A stretch of DNA of 37,162 nucleotides. Source: Clostridia bacterium. Lineage in GTDB: Bacteria; Bacillota; Clostridia; Oscillospirales; Acutalibacteraceae. The notes beneath the pieces are model-generated. The model saw nothing but the letters and a program-made list of their open reading frames with translations. It did no database searches and had not been told where the DNA came from. Both the position numbers and the translations under genes were made by a program. Position 1 is the stretch's first letter. Each line of letters begins with the position of its first letter. The DNA is taken from NCBI GenBank assembly GCA_017517665.1, contig JAFWYP010000017.1, positions 1 to 37,162 of the forward strand. The letters run 5' to 3'. This document shows, in pieces, positions 1 to 8,698 of this stretch.

Positions 1-8
1 AAAATAAA

Positions 9-30
9 ACAGCCGCTCGGGAGCGGCTGC
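9..30 (-). terminator. Intrinsic terminator of the aromatic operon
   Basis: Read on the minus strand, a GC-rich hairpin (AGCCGCTC paired with GAGCGGCT) is followed directly by TTTTATTTT. It lies downstream of the last gene of the minus-strand operon and is the best candidate for its end. Confidence 0.75.
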
Positions 31-62
31 CAGTGAATGTAATGCGCTGCTAAACCTTCAAA

Positions 63-105
63 GCCCCTTTCAGGGGCAAAGCCAGCAATCGCCCCTTGAA
101 GGGGC
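63..105. repeat. Pair of short CCCCTT/AAGGGG palindromes
   Basis: Two near-identical palindromes, GCCCCTTTCAGGGGC (63-77) and GCCCCTTGAAGGGGC (91-105), are separated by 13 nt. They lie between the last gene and its terminator. They may be part of a dispersed intergenic repeat; no function can be read from the sequence. Confidence 0.5.
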
Positions 106-113
106 AGTGCAAA

Positions 114-148
114 CCCCCGGCTCAGCCGGGGGTTTTGATTTGATTTTT
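114..148 (+). terminator. GC hairpin with plus-strand T-tract
   Basis: CCCCCGGC and GCCGGGGG form an 8-bp stem with a 3-nt loop, followed on the plus strand by TTTTGATTTGATTTTT. The T-rich tail suits plus-strand transcription better than minus, although no plus-strand gene is visible upstream. It may be bidirectional or act only as a 3'-end hairpin for the minus-strand operon. Confidence 0.5.
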
Positions 149-638
149 AATTTGCGGAAGATGCCGCGGCAGCCGAAGCCGCCATAACGCAGTCGATTGT
201 CAGAACAACCGCAAGCGCAACGATTTCATCGCGGGGGTCGGCGATATCAAGCTCATAGCTGTCGCCCCATGTCATCCACTCCTTGCGGATGGTGACGATT
301 GTTTTTCCGTTTTTGGTTATCTCATAATCATGCGCCCAGAAATTGCCGTTGATATCCCAGTCAAGACCTTCAATCCTGTATTTAGGTTTTAAAAAAGTAA
401 ACTCCTTGACGATTTCGGCAATCTGTTCGCCGTTTACAAAAACAAAATATTTGGGGAGAAAACTGAAAACCTTCTGCTGAATGAACGCTGCTTCGTTTCC
501 GCCCATATCATTCACATGGAGCTTCTTACCCCATGAAAAAAACTCGCCCTCAACGAAATATTTATCCTGACCTGCTTCATCCTTGACCGTGAATTTATCT
601 TTCCACGAAAAAACCTTTTGCTTTATGTAGAGCTTCAT
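147..638 (-). CDS. LURP-one-related (YxjI-like) protein
   Basis: The 163-residue protein is built from repeated short beta-strand motifs: 'KQKVFSWKDKFTV', 'QQKVFSFLPKYFV' and later 'YEITKNGKTIVTIRKEW'. It ends in a hydrophobic helix and an Ala/Ser-rich tail (about 138-163). That is the pattern of the LURP-one-related/Tubby C-terminal-like family, whose biochemical role in bacteria is not settled. It is the last gene of the aromatic operon, starting 12 nt after aroQ, with a GGTGAT-type ribosome site before ATG. No link of this family to aromatic metabolism is known to me, so it may be a passenger or a stress gene. Family assignment is fairly secure; function is open. Confidence 0.75.
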   Translation of the reverse strand: MKLYIKQKVFSWKDKFTVKDEAGQDKYFVEGEFFSWGKKLHVNDMGGNEAAFIQQKVFSFLPKYFVFVNGEQIAEIVKEFTFLKPKYRIEGLDWDINGNFWAHDYEITKNGKTIVTIRKEWMTWGDSYELDIADPRDEIVALAVVLTIDCVMAASAAAASSAN

Positions 639-650
639 GAAATCACCTTC

Positions 651-1076
651 TTATTTATTAATAAGATATTCTATACCTTTTATATATCCGTCAAAACCCA
701 GACCGACAAAGGATTTTTCGCACGCCATGCCTGCATATGAAATCTGCCTGAAATCCTCTCTTGCCGTCACATCGGAAATATGAACTTCAACGGCAGGAAT
801 TCCGACGGATTTGAGTGCATCGAGAATTGCGATGCTTGTGTGAGTATATGCGGCAGGATTTATTACGATTCCGTCAAATTTCCCGTATGCCGCCTGAATT
901 TCGTCAACGATGCTTCCCTCGTGATTAGACTGAAAGAGCTTTACCTCAATGCCTCTTTCGGCGGCATGGGCTTCAATCATTCCGCAAAGGTCGGCATAGG
1001 TGTTTTTGCCGTAGATATCGGGTTCTCTTATTCCGAGCATATTGATATTCGGACCGTTTATTATAAGGATACGCAT
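651..1076 (-). CDS. aroQ: Type II 3-dehydroquinate dehydratase
   Basis: Step 3 of the shikimate pathway: cytoplasmic dehydration of 3-dehydroquinate to 3-dehydroshikimate. At 141 residues it has normal type II length. Diagnostic segments are 'INGPNINMLGIREPDIYG' near the N-terminus with the catalytic Tyr, 'NPAAYTHTS' in the middle, and 'EVHISDVTARE' carrying the catalytic His region. The ATG has an AAGGAGG site 8 nt upstream and overlaps the 3' end of the aroE-aroK fusion by 16 nt, implying translational coupling. It supplies the dehydratase that the fusion gene lacks. Confidence 0.97.
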   Translation of the reverse strand: MRILIINGPNINMLGIREPDIYGKNTYADLCGMIEAHAAERGIEVKLFQSNHEGSIVDEIQAAYGKFDGIVINPAAYTHTSIAILDALKSVGIPAVEVHISDVTAREDFRQISYAGMACEKSFVGLGFDGYIKGIEYLINK

Positions 1077-2281
1077 TCAAGAATCCTCCTTACTGTTATT
1101 TCAGGGTCAGGGTCAACGTCAACCGTGAAATCCGCTGTTTCAAGATAGAGGGGCTGACGGACTTCAAGCATTTTCGCAAGAGCTTCGGCATCCTTTGAGA
1201 GGGGTCTGCCATCGGTTGCAAGGTTGTTTATATCTGATTTAAGAAAAATCACCGTTGAATTTTCCTTAAATGCAATTCTGTTTTCTTCACGCAGTATTGC
1301 GCCGCCACCCGTAGCAATAATTCTGCCCGCAAGCTTGCAGACGGATTTCACAGCCTCGGTTTCTCTGTTTCTGAACTCGTTTTCGCCATATTTTGCAAAT
1401 ATATCGGGTATTATTTCGCCCGATTTTTCAACTTCCGCATCGGTATCAACACATTCTCTTCCCGTTTTTTCTTTGAGAAGCGAAGCACAGGTTGATTTTC
1501 CGCAACCCGGCATACCGATAAGAACAAGATTTTTCTGTCTGCCGATAATAATATCGTAAATTCTGTCAATTTCGGAAAGAGGAATTTTGTTGCCCGTGAA
1601 GATTTCGGCGGCACGGAGCGCCTGCGCAACGAGCATATACAGACCGTTTATGCAGTCGATTCCGAGCTTTTCGGCATCAAGAAGAAAAACCGTGCGTGCA
1701 GGGTTATAAATCAAATCCAGAGCCTTTTTACATTTTTTGAACTTTGAAAGGTCAATAAGTCTTTCACCGTTATTCGGATACATTCCGACGGGAGTTGTGT
1801 TTACTATTATATCCGCATCATAGTGACAGCTTATGTTTTCATAATTATCATCGCCCGTGCGTGAAACAACAACAATTTCTTTTGCGCCTTTATCCGCCGC
1901 AACCTGGCGGACGGTAAGGCTTGCACCGCCGTTTCCGAGAATAAGAACCTTTTTGCCTTCAAAATCGCATCCGCATTTTTCCGCCATATAAGAAAAACCG
2001 AAATAATCCGTGTTATCGCCGTAAAGAGTGCCGTCAGATCTGCGGATAACGGTATTAACACTTCCGACCTTTGCGGCTGTTCCGCTTATTTCGTCACAAC
2101 GGTTATAGGCTTCGATTTTATAAGGAATAGTGACGTTAAAACCCTTTAAAAGGGTATCGGAAAAGAAGCCGTCAAGACCCTCGGGTTCTGTCGGATAAAG
2201 CTTATATTCATAATCGCAGAGCAGGGAATGTATCTCGGGTGAAAGGGAATGACCGAGCTTTCTGCCTAATAATCCAAACAT
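1061..2281 (-). CDS. aroE-aroK: Shikimate dehydrogenase-shikimate kinase fusion
   Basis: The 406-residue protein joins two consecutive shikimate-pathway enzymes. Residues about 1-245 are AroE: 'KLGHSLSPEIH' and 'NVTIPYK' at the substrate site, 'LYGDNTDYFGF', and an NADP-binding turn 'LGNGGASLTV'. Residues about 250-406 are AroK: Walker A 'GMPGCGKST', 'DTDAEVEK', 'GGGAILREENR' and the lid 'DGRPL'. The junction is a short segment around 'DIIIGRQKNLVLIG' with no frame break, so this is one polypeptide. It would channel 3-dehydroshikimate through shikimate to shikimate 3-phosphate. The start lies 3 nt after the pheA stop. AroE-AroK fusions are reported in some bacteria but separate genes are usual. 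Confidence 0.95.
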   Translation of the reverse strand: MFGLLGRKLGHSLSPEIHSLLCDYEYKLYPTEPEGLDGFFSDTLLKGFNVTIPYKIEAYNRCDEISGTAAKVGSVNTVIRRSDGTLYGDNTDYFGFSYMAEKCGCDFEGKKVLILGNGGASLTVRQVAADKGAKEIVVVSRTGDDNYENISCHYDADIIVNTTPVGMYPNNGERLIDLSKFKKCKKALDLIYNPARTVFLLDAEKLGIDCINGLYMLVAQALRAAEIFTGNKIPLSEIDRIYDIIIGRQKNLVLIGMPGCGKSTCASLLKEKTGRECVDTDAEVEKSGEIIPDIFAKYGENEFRNRETEAVKSVCKLAGRIIATGGGAILREENRIAFKENSTVIFLKSDINNLATDGRPLSKDAEALAKMLEVRQPLYLETADFTVDVDPDPEITVRRILECVSL

Positions 2282-2284
2282 AAT

Positions 2285-3421
2285 TCAGTCCTCTGTATAG
2301 CTTCCCAGATAAACAAATTTTTCCGCATCGTTTTCCAACTCGCTGAAAAGAGCCTTGAGATTTTCGGAATAAACCGATGCATCAATATCAAAATAGAACA
2401 TAAATTCAAAGTTACTGCCGGGGATGGGTCGGCTTTCAAGCTTCGTCATATTAAGACCGAGGGCAGCAAATCTTGAAAGAATATTATAAAGCGAACCGGG
2501 CTCATGGGGAATTGTCATCATGAAGCTCGTTTTCTTTGCGCCGGGATAAATTTCGGGGGTTTTGGAAATGCAGATAAAACGGGTATAGTTGTTATCGGTA
2601 TTCTGTATGCCAGTTTTAAGAACATTAAGACCGTAAAGCGCCGCGCCGTCCTTTGAACCGATTGAAGCGCAGTCTTTTCTTCCGCTTTCGGCAACCATTT
2701 TTGCCGCAACAGCTGTATTTTCGCATATTGTGACCTTGACTCCGAGAGAATTTATGAATTCGGAGCATTGGTTAATTGCCTGTTCATGGGAAAAAATTTC
2801 TTTGATATCGCCGAGCTGAACACCGTCGGGCGCAAGAATTGAGTGACGGATAAAGAGCTTCAGACTGCGTGTTATGTAGAACTTATACTTTTCCATAAGG
2901 TCATAAACCTTGTTGACCGTACCCGCTGTGCTGTTTTCAACGGGAAGAATACCGTAGCGGCAGAAACCGCTGTCAACAGCCCTGAAAACATCCTCAAATC
3001 CTCTGCAATAGAAAATCGTGGGATAAGCAAACATCTTGTCGCATGCAAGCTGTGAATAAGCACCCTCAACGCCTTGGCACGCAACCATTGCTCTGTCGGG
3101 TTGCTCGCAAGGGGTGTTTTTTGTTACTTCCTCAATCATCTTTGAAACGGGAGAACGAGGCTTTATAAGCTTTTTCTGATAAGAACGGCTGAGGTTAAAA
3201 AGCGTTTCATAAAGAGTTTTTGTGTAACCTTCAAGCTCATGAGGCACAGAGGAAGTAACCTTATTTATCACTTCTCTTTCTCTTTCGCGGTTGAAAACAG
3301 GCAGATTGTTTTCCTGCTTATATTCAGCAATCTTCGCCGCCGTTTCCATGCGCTCCTGAAAGAGCTTTGTAAGCTCGGCATCTATTCTGTCTATATTATC
3401 TCTTAAATCCTTGATTTCCAT
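2285..3421 (-). CDS. pheA: Bifunctional chorismate mutase/prephenate dehydratase
   Basis: Converts chorismate to prephenate and then to phenylpyruvate, committing carbon to Phe. The 378 residues contain an AroQ-class chorismate mutase helix bundle (about 1-85, beginning 'EIKDLRDNIDRIDAEL'), a prephenate dehydratase domain (about 105-290, with 'GVEGAYSQLA' and 'ENSTAGTV'), and a C-terminal ACT domain (about 297-375) with the ESRP Phe-binding motif. The ACT domain predicts feedback inhibition by Phe, adding to the attenuator at the operon start. An AGG site lies 8 nt before ATG and the gene starts 10 nt after aroC. Confidence 0.97.
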   Translation of the reverse strand: MEIKDLRDNIDRIDAELTKLFQERMETAAKIAEYKQENNLPVFNREREREVINKVTSSVPHELEGYTKTLYETLFNLSRSYQKKLIKPRSPVSKMIEEVTKNTPCEQPDRAMVACQGVEGAYSQLACDKMFAYPTIFYCRGFEDVFRAVDSGFCRYGILPVENSTAGTVNKVYDLMEKYKFYITRSLKLFIRHSILAPDGVQLGDIKEIFSHEQAINQCSEFINSLGVKVTICENTAVAAKMVAESGRKDCASIGSKDGAALYGLNVLKTGIQNTDNNYTRFICISKTPEIYPGAKKTSFMMTIPHEPGSLYNILSRFAALGLNMTKLESRPIPGSNFEFMFYFDIDASVYSENLKALFSELENDAEKFVYLGSYTED

Positions 3422-3431
3422 GGGAATTACC

Positions 3432-4499
3432 TCATTTTAAAATAAAATCTGCAATCACGACTGCCGCCGCAGCTTCAATGCACGGCACGGCACGGGGCAC
3501 GATGCAGGGGTCGTGTCTGCCGCCGATAACAAGCTCTTCTTTTTCGAGCGATTCAACATTGACCGACTGCTGTTTTTTGCCGATTGAGGGGGTCGGTTTG
3601 ACCGCAACACGGAAAACAATCGGCATTCCCGATGAAATTCCGCCGAGAATTCCGCCGTGATTATTTGTGACGGTGCGGATATCTCCGTTTTCACAGATGA
3701 AATCATCGTTGTTTTCGCTTCCGAAAAGCTCGCTTCCCCCAAATCCCGAACCGAATTCGATACCCTTGATTGCGGGAATTCCAAAAACCGCCGAGCTTAT
3801 TCTGTTTTCAATTCCGTCAAAAATCGGGTCGCCGATACCGACGGGCATACCGACTATTGCACACTCGATTGTGCCGCCGACGGAATCCGCATTTTCTTTT
3901 GCGTCGAGTATCGTATTAATCATCATTTCTCCCTTTTCGTCATCAATAACGGGGAATGATTTTGACTGAACATCAGCGAAATCAACGGCAACGGGATTGA
4001 ATTTCTTGTCCTTCACCTTGCCGATTGAAGCGATATGAGCACCGATTTTAATGCCCTTTTCTTCGAGCATCTGCATACAGACTGCGCCTGCAAAACAAAG
4101 GGGTGCGGTCATTCTGCCGCTGAAATTTCCGCCGCCGCGGATATCGTTGAAGCCTTCATGCTTCGCCCATGCGGCAAAATCGCTGTGTGAAGGTCGGGGG
4201 ATGAATTTCAGTTTATCGTAGTCACCCGAACGGGTATTTTTATTTTCTATAATCGCACAAAGAGGCGCACCGCAGGTTATGTTGTCAACAACACCCGAAA
4301 TGATTTTGAATTCATCCGCCTCTTTCCGGGGAGTTGAAATGCTGTTCTGACCGGGCGCACGCCTTGCCATAAATTCGGCAATTTTTTCCATATTGATTTC
4401 AAAGCCTGCAGGCAGACCGTCAATCACAACTCCGATTGCCTCGGAATGCGACTGACCGAAAATTGTTATTTTTATGTTGTTTCCGAAATTACAGGACAC
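3432..4499 (-). CDS. aroC: Chorismate synthase
   Basis: Last common step: 5-enolpyruvylshikimate 3-phosphate to chorismate with reduced FMN. Seen are the N-terminal 'FGNNIKITIFGQSH' (the family normally has FGESH, so Gln replaces Glu), 'GGGNFSGRMTA', 'NNHGGILGGISSGMP' and a C-terminal 'HDPCIVPRAVPCIEAAAA'. A longer reading frame exists upstream, but I chose the GTG giving M-S-C-N-F-G: it places GGAGG (4508-4512) 8 nt upstream and matches the compact family N-terminus, whereas the ATG 6 nt earlier is only 2 nt from GGAGG. The product is 355 residues and overlaps the aroA end by 11 nt. Confidence 0.93.
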   Translation of the reverse strand: MSCNFGNNIKITIFGQSHSEAIGVVIDGLPAGFEINMEKIAEFMARRAPGQNSISTPRKEADEFKIISGVVDNITCGAPLCAIIENKNTRSGDYDKLKFIPRPSHSDFAAWAKHEGFNDIRGGGNFSGRMTAPLCFAGAVCMQMLEEKGIKIGAHIASIGKVKDKKFNPVAVDFADVQSKSFPVIDDEKGEMMINTILDAKENADSVGGTIECAIVGMPVGIGDPIFDGIENRISSAVFGIPAIKGIEFGSGFGGSELFGSENNDDFICENGDIRTVTNNHGGILGGISSGMPIVFRVAVKPTPSIGKKQQSVNVESLEKEELVIGGRHDPCIVPRAVPCIEAAAAVVIADFILK

Positions 4500-5718
4500 G
4501 CACATTACCTCCAAGCTTTTTGTAGTCATCCCAGAAGTCGGGATATGATTTATTGACGGCATCGGCACGATGTATTATAACGGAATTTTTGCATCTTACC
4601 GCCGCAACAGCCGCCGCCATTGCAATTCTGTGGTCATTGAAAGAATCAACCTCGCCGCCCGAAAGGGATTTTTTGCCGTTAATTACCATTCCGTCATCGG
4701 TTCCGGAGATATCCGCACCGAGTGCACCAAGCATTGTGCAGACCGATTCTATTCTGTCGCTTTCTTTCAGACGGAGTCTGCCTGCGTTATATATCACCGT
4801 TTTTCCGTCGGCGACTGCCGCAACTGCGGCAATAACGGGCACGGCATCGGGAATATCCGAAGCATCGATTTCACAGCCGTGAAGAGATGAAACATCCGCT
4901 TTGAAAGTGCCGTTATTTTCAAAAACATCGGCACCCATTTTTTTGAGAACATCAATTATCGCCTTGTCACCTTGAACGGAATCGGGGTCAAGTCCCGTAA
5001 CCTCTGCACCCATGCAAAGAGGAAATGCGGCATTCGACCAGTCGCCTTCAACGGTGAAATCACAACCGATAAGGGGAGAATTATTTATATAAAAAGTATT
5101 GTTTTCTTCTTTGATATCCGCCCCGAATTGCCTCAGAACCCGAATGGTCATGTCGATATAGGGACGGGATTCAACGGGGGGAATAAGACGGATTTTTCCT
5201 CCGCCGAGATATGAAAGAGCCATGAGCAGACCCGTTACAAACTGTGAACTGACATCGCCTTTCAGGGTGAATTCGCCCGATTCAATCCTGCCCGAAACGG
5301 AGAGAGGAAAGGAGTCGGAAATTTTTGCACCCATGCGGATAAGCTCTTCCTTTAACGGAGAAAGGGGTCTTTCGGGAAGTCTGCCCGAAGCGTTTATAAC
5401 GGCATTTGTACCGCAGGCACAGATTACGGGAAGCAGAAAACGAAGAGTTGAGCCGCTTTCGCCGCAGTCAATCTCCGCATTTTTGCACGGAAATTCAGAC
5501 GGTCTGACGGTATAAACCGAGCCGTTTTTCTCAATAACCGCACCGAGCGAACAAAGACAGGAAACCGTTGCTTCAATGTCGGCGGAGGTCGTATTTATTT
5601 TTATTCTGCTTTCGCCCCTTGAAAGGCAGGCACAAATCAGCGCACGGTGCGCAAATGATTTTGAGGATATCGCCTCAATGCTGCCGGATATCGGGGACGG
5701 AGTGATTTTTATATCCAT
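4489..5718 (-). CDS. aroA: EPSP synthase (3-phosphoshikimate 1-carboxyvinyltransferase)
   Basis: Transfers the enolpyruvyl group of PEP to shikimate 3-phosphate. The 409-residue length is slightly short but normal. Typical motifs are 'SKSFAHRALI' near the N-terminus, 'DCGESGSTLRFLLPV' around residue 85, 'DVSSQFVTGLLMA' and the C-terminal 'RLRLKESDRI' plus 'FNDHRIAMA'. The ATG shares one base with the aroB stop (TAATG), a classic coupled arrangement. Glyphosate sensitivity class cannot be decided safely by eye. Confidence 0.97.
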   Translation of the reverse strand: MDIKITPSPISGSIEAISSKSFAHRALICACLSRGESRIKINTTSADIEATVSCLCSLGAVIEKNGSVYTVRPSEFPCKNAEIDCGESGSTLRFLLPVICACGTNAVINASGRLPERPLSPLKEELIRMGAKISDSFPLSVSGRIESGEFTLKGDVSSQFVTGLLMALSYLGGGKIRLIPPVESRPYIDMTIRVLRQFGADIKEENNTFYINNSPLIGCDFTVEGDWSNAAFPLCMGAEVTGLDPDSVQGDKAIIDVLKKMGADVFENNGTFKADVSSLHGCEIDASDIPDAVPVIAAVAAVADGKTVIYNAGRLRLKESDRIESVCTMLGALGADISGTDDGMVINGKKSLSGGEVDSFNDHRIAMAAAVAAVRCKNSVIIHRADAVNKSYPDFWDDYKKLGGNVRVL

Positions 5719-6767
5719 TATTTATACTCCGCAATTTTATAGAGTTCATCAACGGGAATTTTCTTTAAAACGCATTTACCCAATGTTTCGGGGACAACAA
5801 AATTTATTGTGCCGCCCGTGCGTTTTTTGTCGGAAAGTGCCGCATCGGCAAGGTTTTCGGGTGAAAAAACGCATTCGGTGGGGAGGTTGCTGTTTTTGTT
5901 TGCCTCAACAATTGCCGCTGTGCAGTCTTCTTTACTCCAGCCGAGAGCAAATGAAGCTTTTGCCGCGATAACCATTCCGATTGCAACGGCACTGCCGTGA
6001 GGAATTTCAAAATTGCTGCATTTTTCAATCGAATGCGCCATGGTGTGACCGAAATTGAGAAGCTGTCTTTCGCCCGTGTCGAATTCATCCTTCATAACAA
6101 CATCCCGTTTGAGTTCAACGCAGCGTGCAATGATATTTTCCAAATCGGATTTTACATCACCCGATTTTACTTTGTCAAACAGTTCTTTATCAAAAATAAC
6201 TCCGTATTTTATAACCTCCGCCATACCGTTTGCAAACTCGGTTTCGGGAAGGGTTGAAAGTGTGTTTATATCGCAAAGCACGAGTGACGGCTGACAGAAT
6301 GCACCCATGAGATTTTTGCCTGATTTAAGGTTTACCGCCGTTTTTCCTCCGACGGAGGAATCAACCGCCGCAAGCAGAGTTGTGGGCACCTGAACAAAGG
6401 GGATTCCTCTTAAATAAAGTGATGCCGCAAGTCCCGTCATATCGCCCGTAACGCCGCCGCCGAGTGCAACGAGAAAATCGCTTCTGGTGATTTTGTTTTC
6501 AGCCGCAAATTCGAGAAGCTCAAAGAGAGTTTCGGGATTTTTCGAGTCCTCTCCTGCAGCAAAAACAAACTCGGCGGTTTTGATTCCCGAATCATTGAGG
6601 CTCTTTTTTGTTTCGGCAAGCCAATGCTCTTTAACATTGCTGTCGGTTACGATTACTGCCTTGCTTTTTCCGAAAAGGGACAGGCATTTTTTGCCGAGAG
6701 AAGAAAGAATCCTCTCACCGATAATCACATCATATTTTTTTGAAGCGTCAACATTGATTATTTTCAT
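5718..6767 (-). CDS. aroB: 3-dehydroquinate synthase
   Basis: NAD- and metal-dependent cyclisation of DAHP to 3-dehydroquinate. Motifs include 'GGGVTGDMTG', 'TTLLAAVDSSVGGKTAVN', metal ligands within 'GERQLLNFGHTMAHSIE' and 'HGSAVAIGM'. The frame stays open another 24 residues upstream inside tyrA, but I start at 'MKIINVDASKKYDV': this gives 349 residues, a family-like N-terminus, and an AGGG site 5 nt away overlapping the tyrA stop. It lies 7 nt after tyrA. Confidence 0.95.
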   Translation of the reverse strand: MKIINVDASKKYDVIIGERILSSLGKKCLSLFGKSKAVIVTDSNVKEHWLAETKKSLNDSGIKTAEFVFAAGEDSKNPETLFELLEFAAENKITRSDFLVALGGGVTGDMTGLAASLYLRGIPFVQVPTTLLAAVDSSVGGKTAVNLKSGKNLMGAFCQPSLVLCDINTLSTLPETEFANGMAEVIKYGVIFDKELFDKVKSGDVKSDLENIIARCVELKRDVVMKDEFDTGERQLLNFGHTMAHSIEKCSNFEIPHGSAVAIGMVIAAKASFALGWSKEDCTAAIVEANKNSNLPTECVFSPENLADAALSDKKRTGGTINFVVPETLGKCVLKKIPVDELYKIAEYK

Positions 6768-6774
6768 TTTATCC

Positions 6775-7605
6775 CTACTTTGCCTGTTTTTTGCTGTCTG
6801 TACCCTCTCTGAGAAGCTCAACAAGACCTTCTTTGTCATCGTTTTTGAGTGCGGTGCTGTATTCGCTGAGTCTTTCGACCAGAAAATCTATTTCCGCGCA
6901 AAGATTATCCTTGTTTTCAAAGAAAAGCTCGGACCACATTGTTTCGTTCAGCTTTGAAACACGGGTTAAATCCCTGTAGCTTCCTGCCGAAAAGCCTTTC
7001 TGTTTAACCGCCGTGTGACTTTTGACATAAGCGTTTGAAATGATGTGTGGAAGCTGTGAGGTGAACGCAATCACCCTGTCATGCTCCTCGGGTGAGGTGA
7101 AATTAATTTCGCCGAAGCCTGCATCTGTAAGCACGTCACGGAATTTCTGAAGAATTCTGATGTCCGTGTTATCCTTCGGAGTTATAATCATCGTTGCGTT
7201 TTTGAAAAGGTTTGCCCTTGTATGGCCGAAACCCGAAAACTGCGTGCCTGCCATGGGATGCGCACCGATGAAAGTAAAGCCGTTTTCTTCCGCAAGCTTT
7301 TCACACGGAGCACAAATCAGTCTTTTGACACCGCCGCAGTCCGCAACGATTGCACCTTTTTTGAATTTATCCGCATATTTTTCAACAAATTCAACCGTTG
7401 CCTGCGGATAGAGGGCAATGAGTATCATATCGCACTGACCGATATTTTCATCGGTCAGTTCATCATTTATAGCTTCAACCATTTTTGCGGCAAGAAGCGA
7501 GCTTCTGTTTCTGTCAAGACCGAAAACCTCATGTTTTCCGCTTTCGGAAAGTGCCCTCGCAAGAGAACCGCCGATAAGTCCGAGACCTGCAATTCCTATT
7601 TTCAT
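6775..7605 (-). CDS. tyrA: Prephenate dehydrogenase
   Basis: Oxidative decarboxylation of prephenate to 4-hydroxyphenylpyruvate, the Tyr branch. The 276 residues comprise an N-terminal Rossmann fold ('IGIAGLGLIGGSLA') and a helical dimerisation domain with 'GAHPMAGTQFSGF' and 'TSQLPHIISNAYV'. There is no C-terminal ACT domain, unlike many Bacillus TyrA proteins, so allosteric control of this step is not obvious here and may rest on AroF and transcription. It begins 9 nt after aroF. Confidence 0.95.
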   Translation of the reverse strand: MKIGIAGLGLIGGSLARALSESGKHEVFGLDRNRSSLLAAKMVEAINDELTDENIGQCDMILIALYPQATVEFVEKYADKFKKGAIVADCGGVKRLICAPCEKLAEENGFTFIGAHPMAGTQFSGFGHTRANLFKNATMIITPKDNTDIRILQKFRDVLTDAGFGEINFTSPEEHDRVIAFTSQLPHIISNAYVKSHTAVKQKGFSAGSYRDLTRVSKLNETMWSELFFENKDNLCAEIDFLVERLSEYSTALKNDDKEGLVELLREGTDSKKQAK

Positions 7606-7614
7606 AACGTCACC

Positions 7615-8622
7615 TTAAAACTTGTTTATAATTTCTCTTATCGCATTTACTTCGCCGACGATTTGTTTGAATTCCTCGGGTCTGAGTGCCTGAGGTCCGT
7701 CACAAAGAGCGTGTGCGGGGTCGTTATGCACTTCAATCATAAGTCCGTCTGCGCCTGCCGCAACAGCCGCAAGAGCAAGAGGTCTGACCATTCTTGCTAT
7801 GCCTGCCGCATGGCTCGGGTCTGCGATTATGGGAAGATGTGTTTTTTCCTTGAGAAGCGCAATTGCCGAGATATCCATGGTGTTTCTTGTATAGTGTTCA
7901 AAGGTGCGTATGCCTCTTTCGCAGAGCATAACCTTGCTGTTGCCGCCTGCCATGATGTATTCGGCGCTCATAAGAAGTTCTTCCATTGTTGCGGCAAGAC
8001 CTCTTTTGAGAAGAATGGGTTTATCGGTTTTTCCGAGTTCCTTGAGAAGCTCGAAATTCTGCATATTTCTTGCGCCGACCTGAATAACGTCAACATCCTC
8101 GAAAAGCGGAAGATGTGATAAATCCATGATTTCGGTAACAATCGGTGCGCCCGTTGCCTTTCTTGCTTCGCGCAGAAGCTCAAGACCCTCGGCACGCATA
8201 CCCTGGAAAGCGTAGGGTGAAGTTCTGGGCTTGAACGCACCGCCGCGCAGAAGATTTGCGCCTGCAGCCTTTATATCGTTTGCAATTGAACAAATCTGTT
8301 CGGGTGACTCAACGGAACAGGGTCCCGCGATAAACTGGAAATTTCCGCCGCCGATTTTGTGGCCGCCAACATCAATAACGGTATCATCGGGATGGAATTT
8401 TCTGTTGGCACTCTTATAGGGCTCGCTGATTCGTGCAACGTTTGCAACTATGTTAAGACCGCTGATAAGGTCGATATCAACACGGCTTGTGTCACCTACA
8501 AGACCGAGAACCGTGTCATACATACCGTTACTGCGGTGGATTTCGAGATTGAGGCTTCTGAGCCATTCAATAAGGTTACTTATCTGAGCTTCATCTGTTC
8601 CTTTTTTAATTGATACAATCAT
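7615..8622 (-). CDS. aroF: 3-deoxy-7-phosphoheptulonate (DAHP) synthase, AroA-beta/KdsA-like type
   Basis: First committed step: PEP plus erythrose 4-phosphate to DAHP. The 335 residues have an N-terminal ferredoxin-like regulatory domain (about 1-70, '[19 protein letters not shown]'), as in the Thermotoga-type enzyme, then a TIM-barrel with '[10 protein letters not shown]', '[17 protein letters not shown]', '[10 protein letters not shown]' and 'ADPSHAAG'. In relatives, this N-terminal domain mediates Tyr/Phe feedback. It is the first full-length gene after the Tyr/Phe leader, and its AGGAGG-like site is GGAGGTCATCAAA before ATG. Confidence 0.96.
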   Translation of the reverse strand: MIVSIKKGTDEAQISNLIEWLRSLNLEIHRSNGMYDTVLGLVGDTSRVDIDLISGLNIVANVARISEPYKSANRKFHPDDTVIDVGGHKIGGGNFQFIAGPCSVESPEQICSIANDIKAAGANLLRGGAFKPRTSPYAFQGMRAEGLELLREARKATGAPIVTEIMDLSHLPLFEDVDVIQVGARNMQNFELLKELGKTDKPILLKRGLAATMEELLMSAEYIMAGGNSKVMLCERGIRTFEHYTRNTMDISAIALLKEKTHLPIIADPSHAAGIARMVRPLALAAVAAGADGLMIEVHNDPAHALCDGPQALRPEEFKQIVGEVNAIREIINKF

Positions 8623-8661
8623 TTTGATGACCTCCGTATATTATAATATATTATTTCAAAA

Positions 8662-8698
8662 AACAAAAGACCCCACAGTGTAAATTTCACTGTGGGGT
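8662..8698 (-). terminator. Attenuator terminator upstream of aroF
   Basis: On the minus strand, ACCCCACAGTG and CACTGTGGGGT form a perfect 11-bp stem (8698-8688 with 8680-8670) around a 7-nt loop, followed by CTTTTGTTTTTT. It stands between the leader peptide and aroF, downstream of a good promoter, so a default stop here would silence the operon. Confidence 0.88.

Noticed and set aside
7222-8118. Long plus-strand frame of 298 codons
   Set aside because: It lies entirely antisense to aroF and tyrA, has Cys/Phe/Arg-rich composition without family motifs and no ribosome site.
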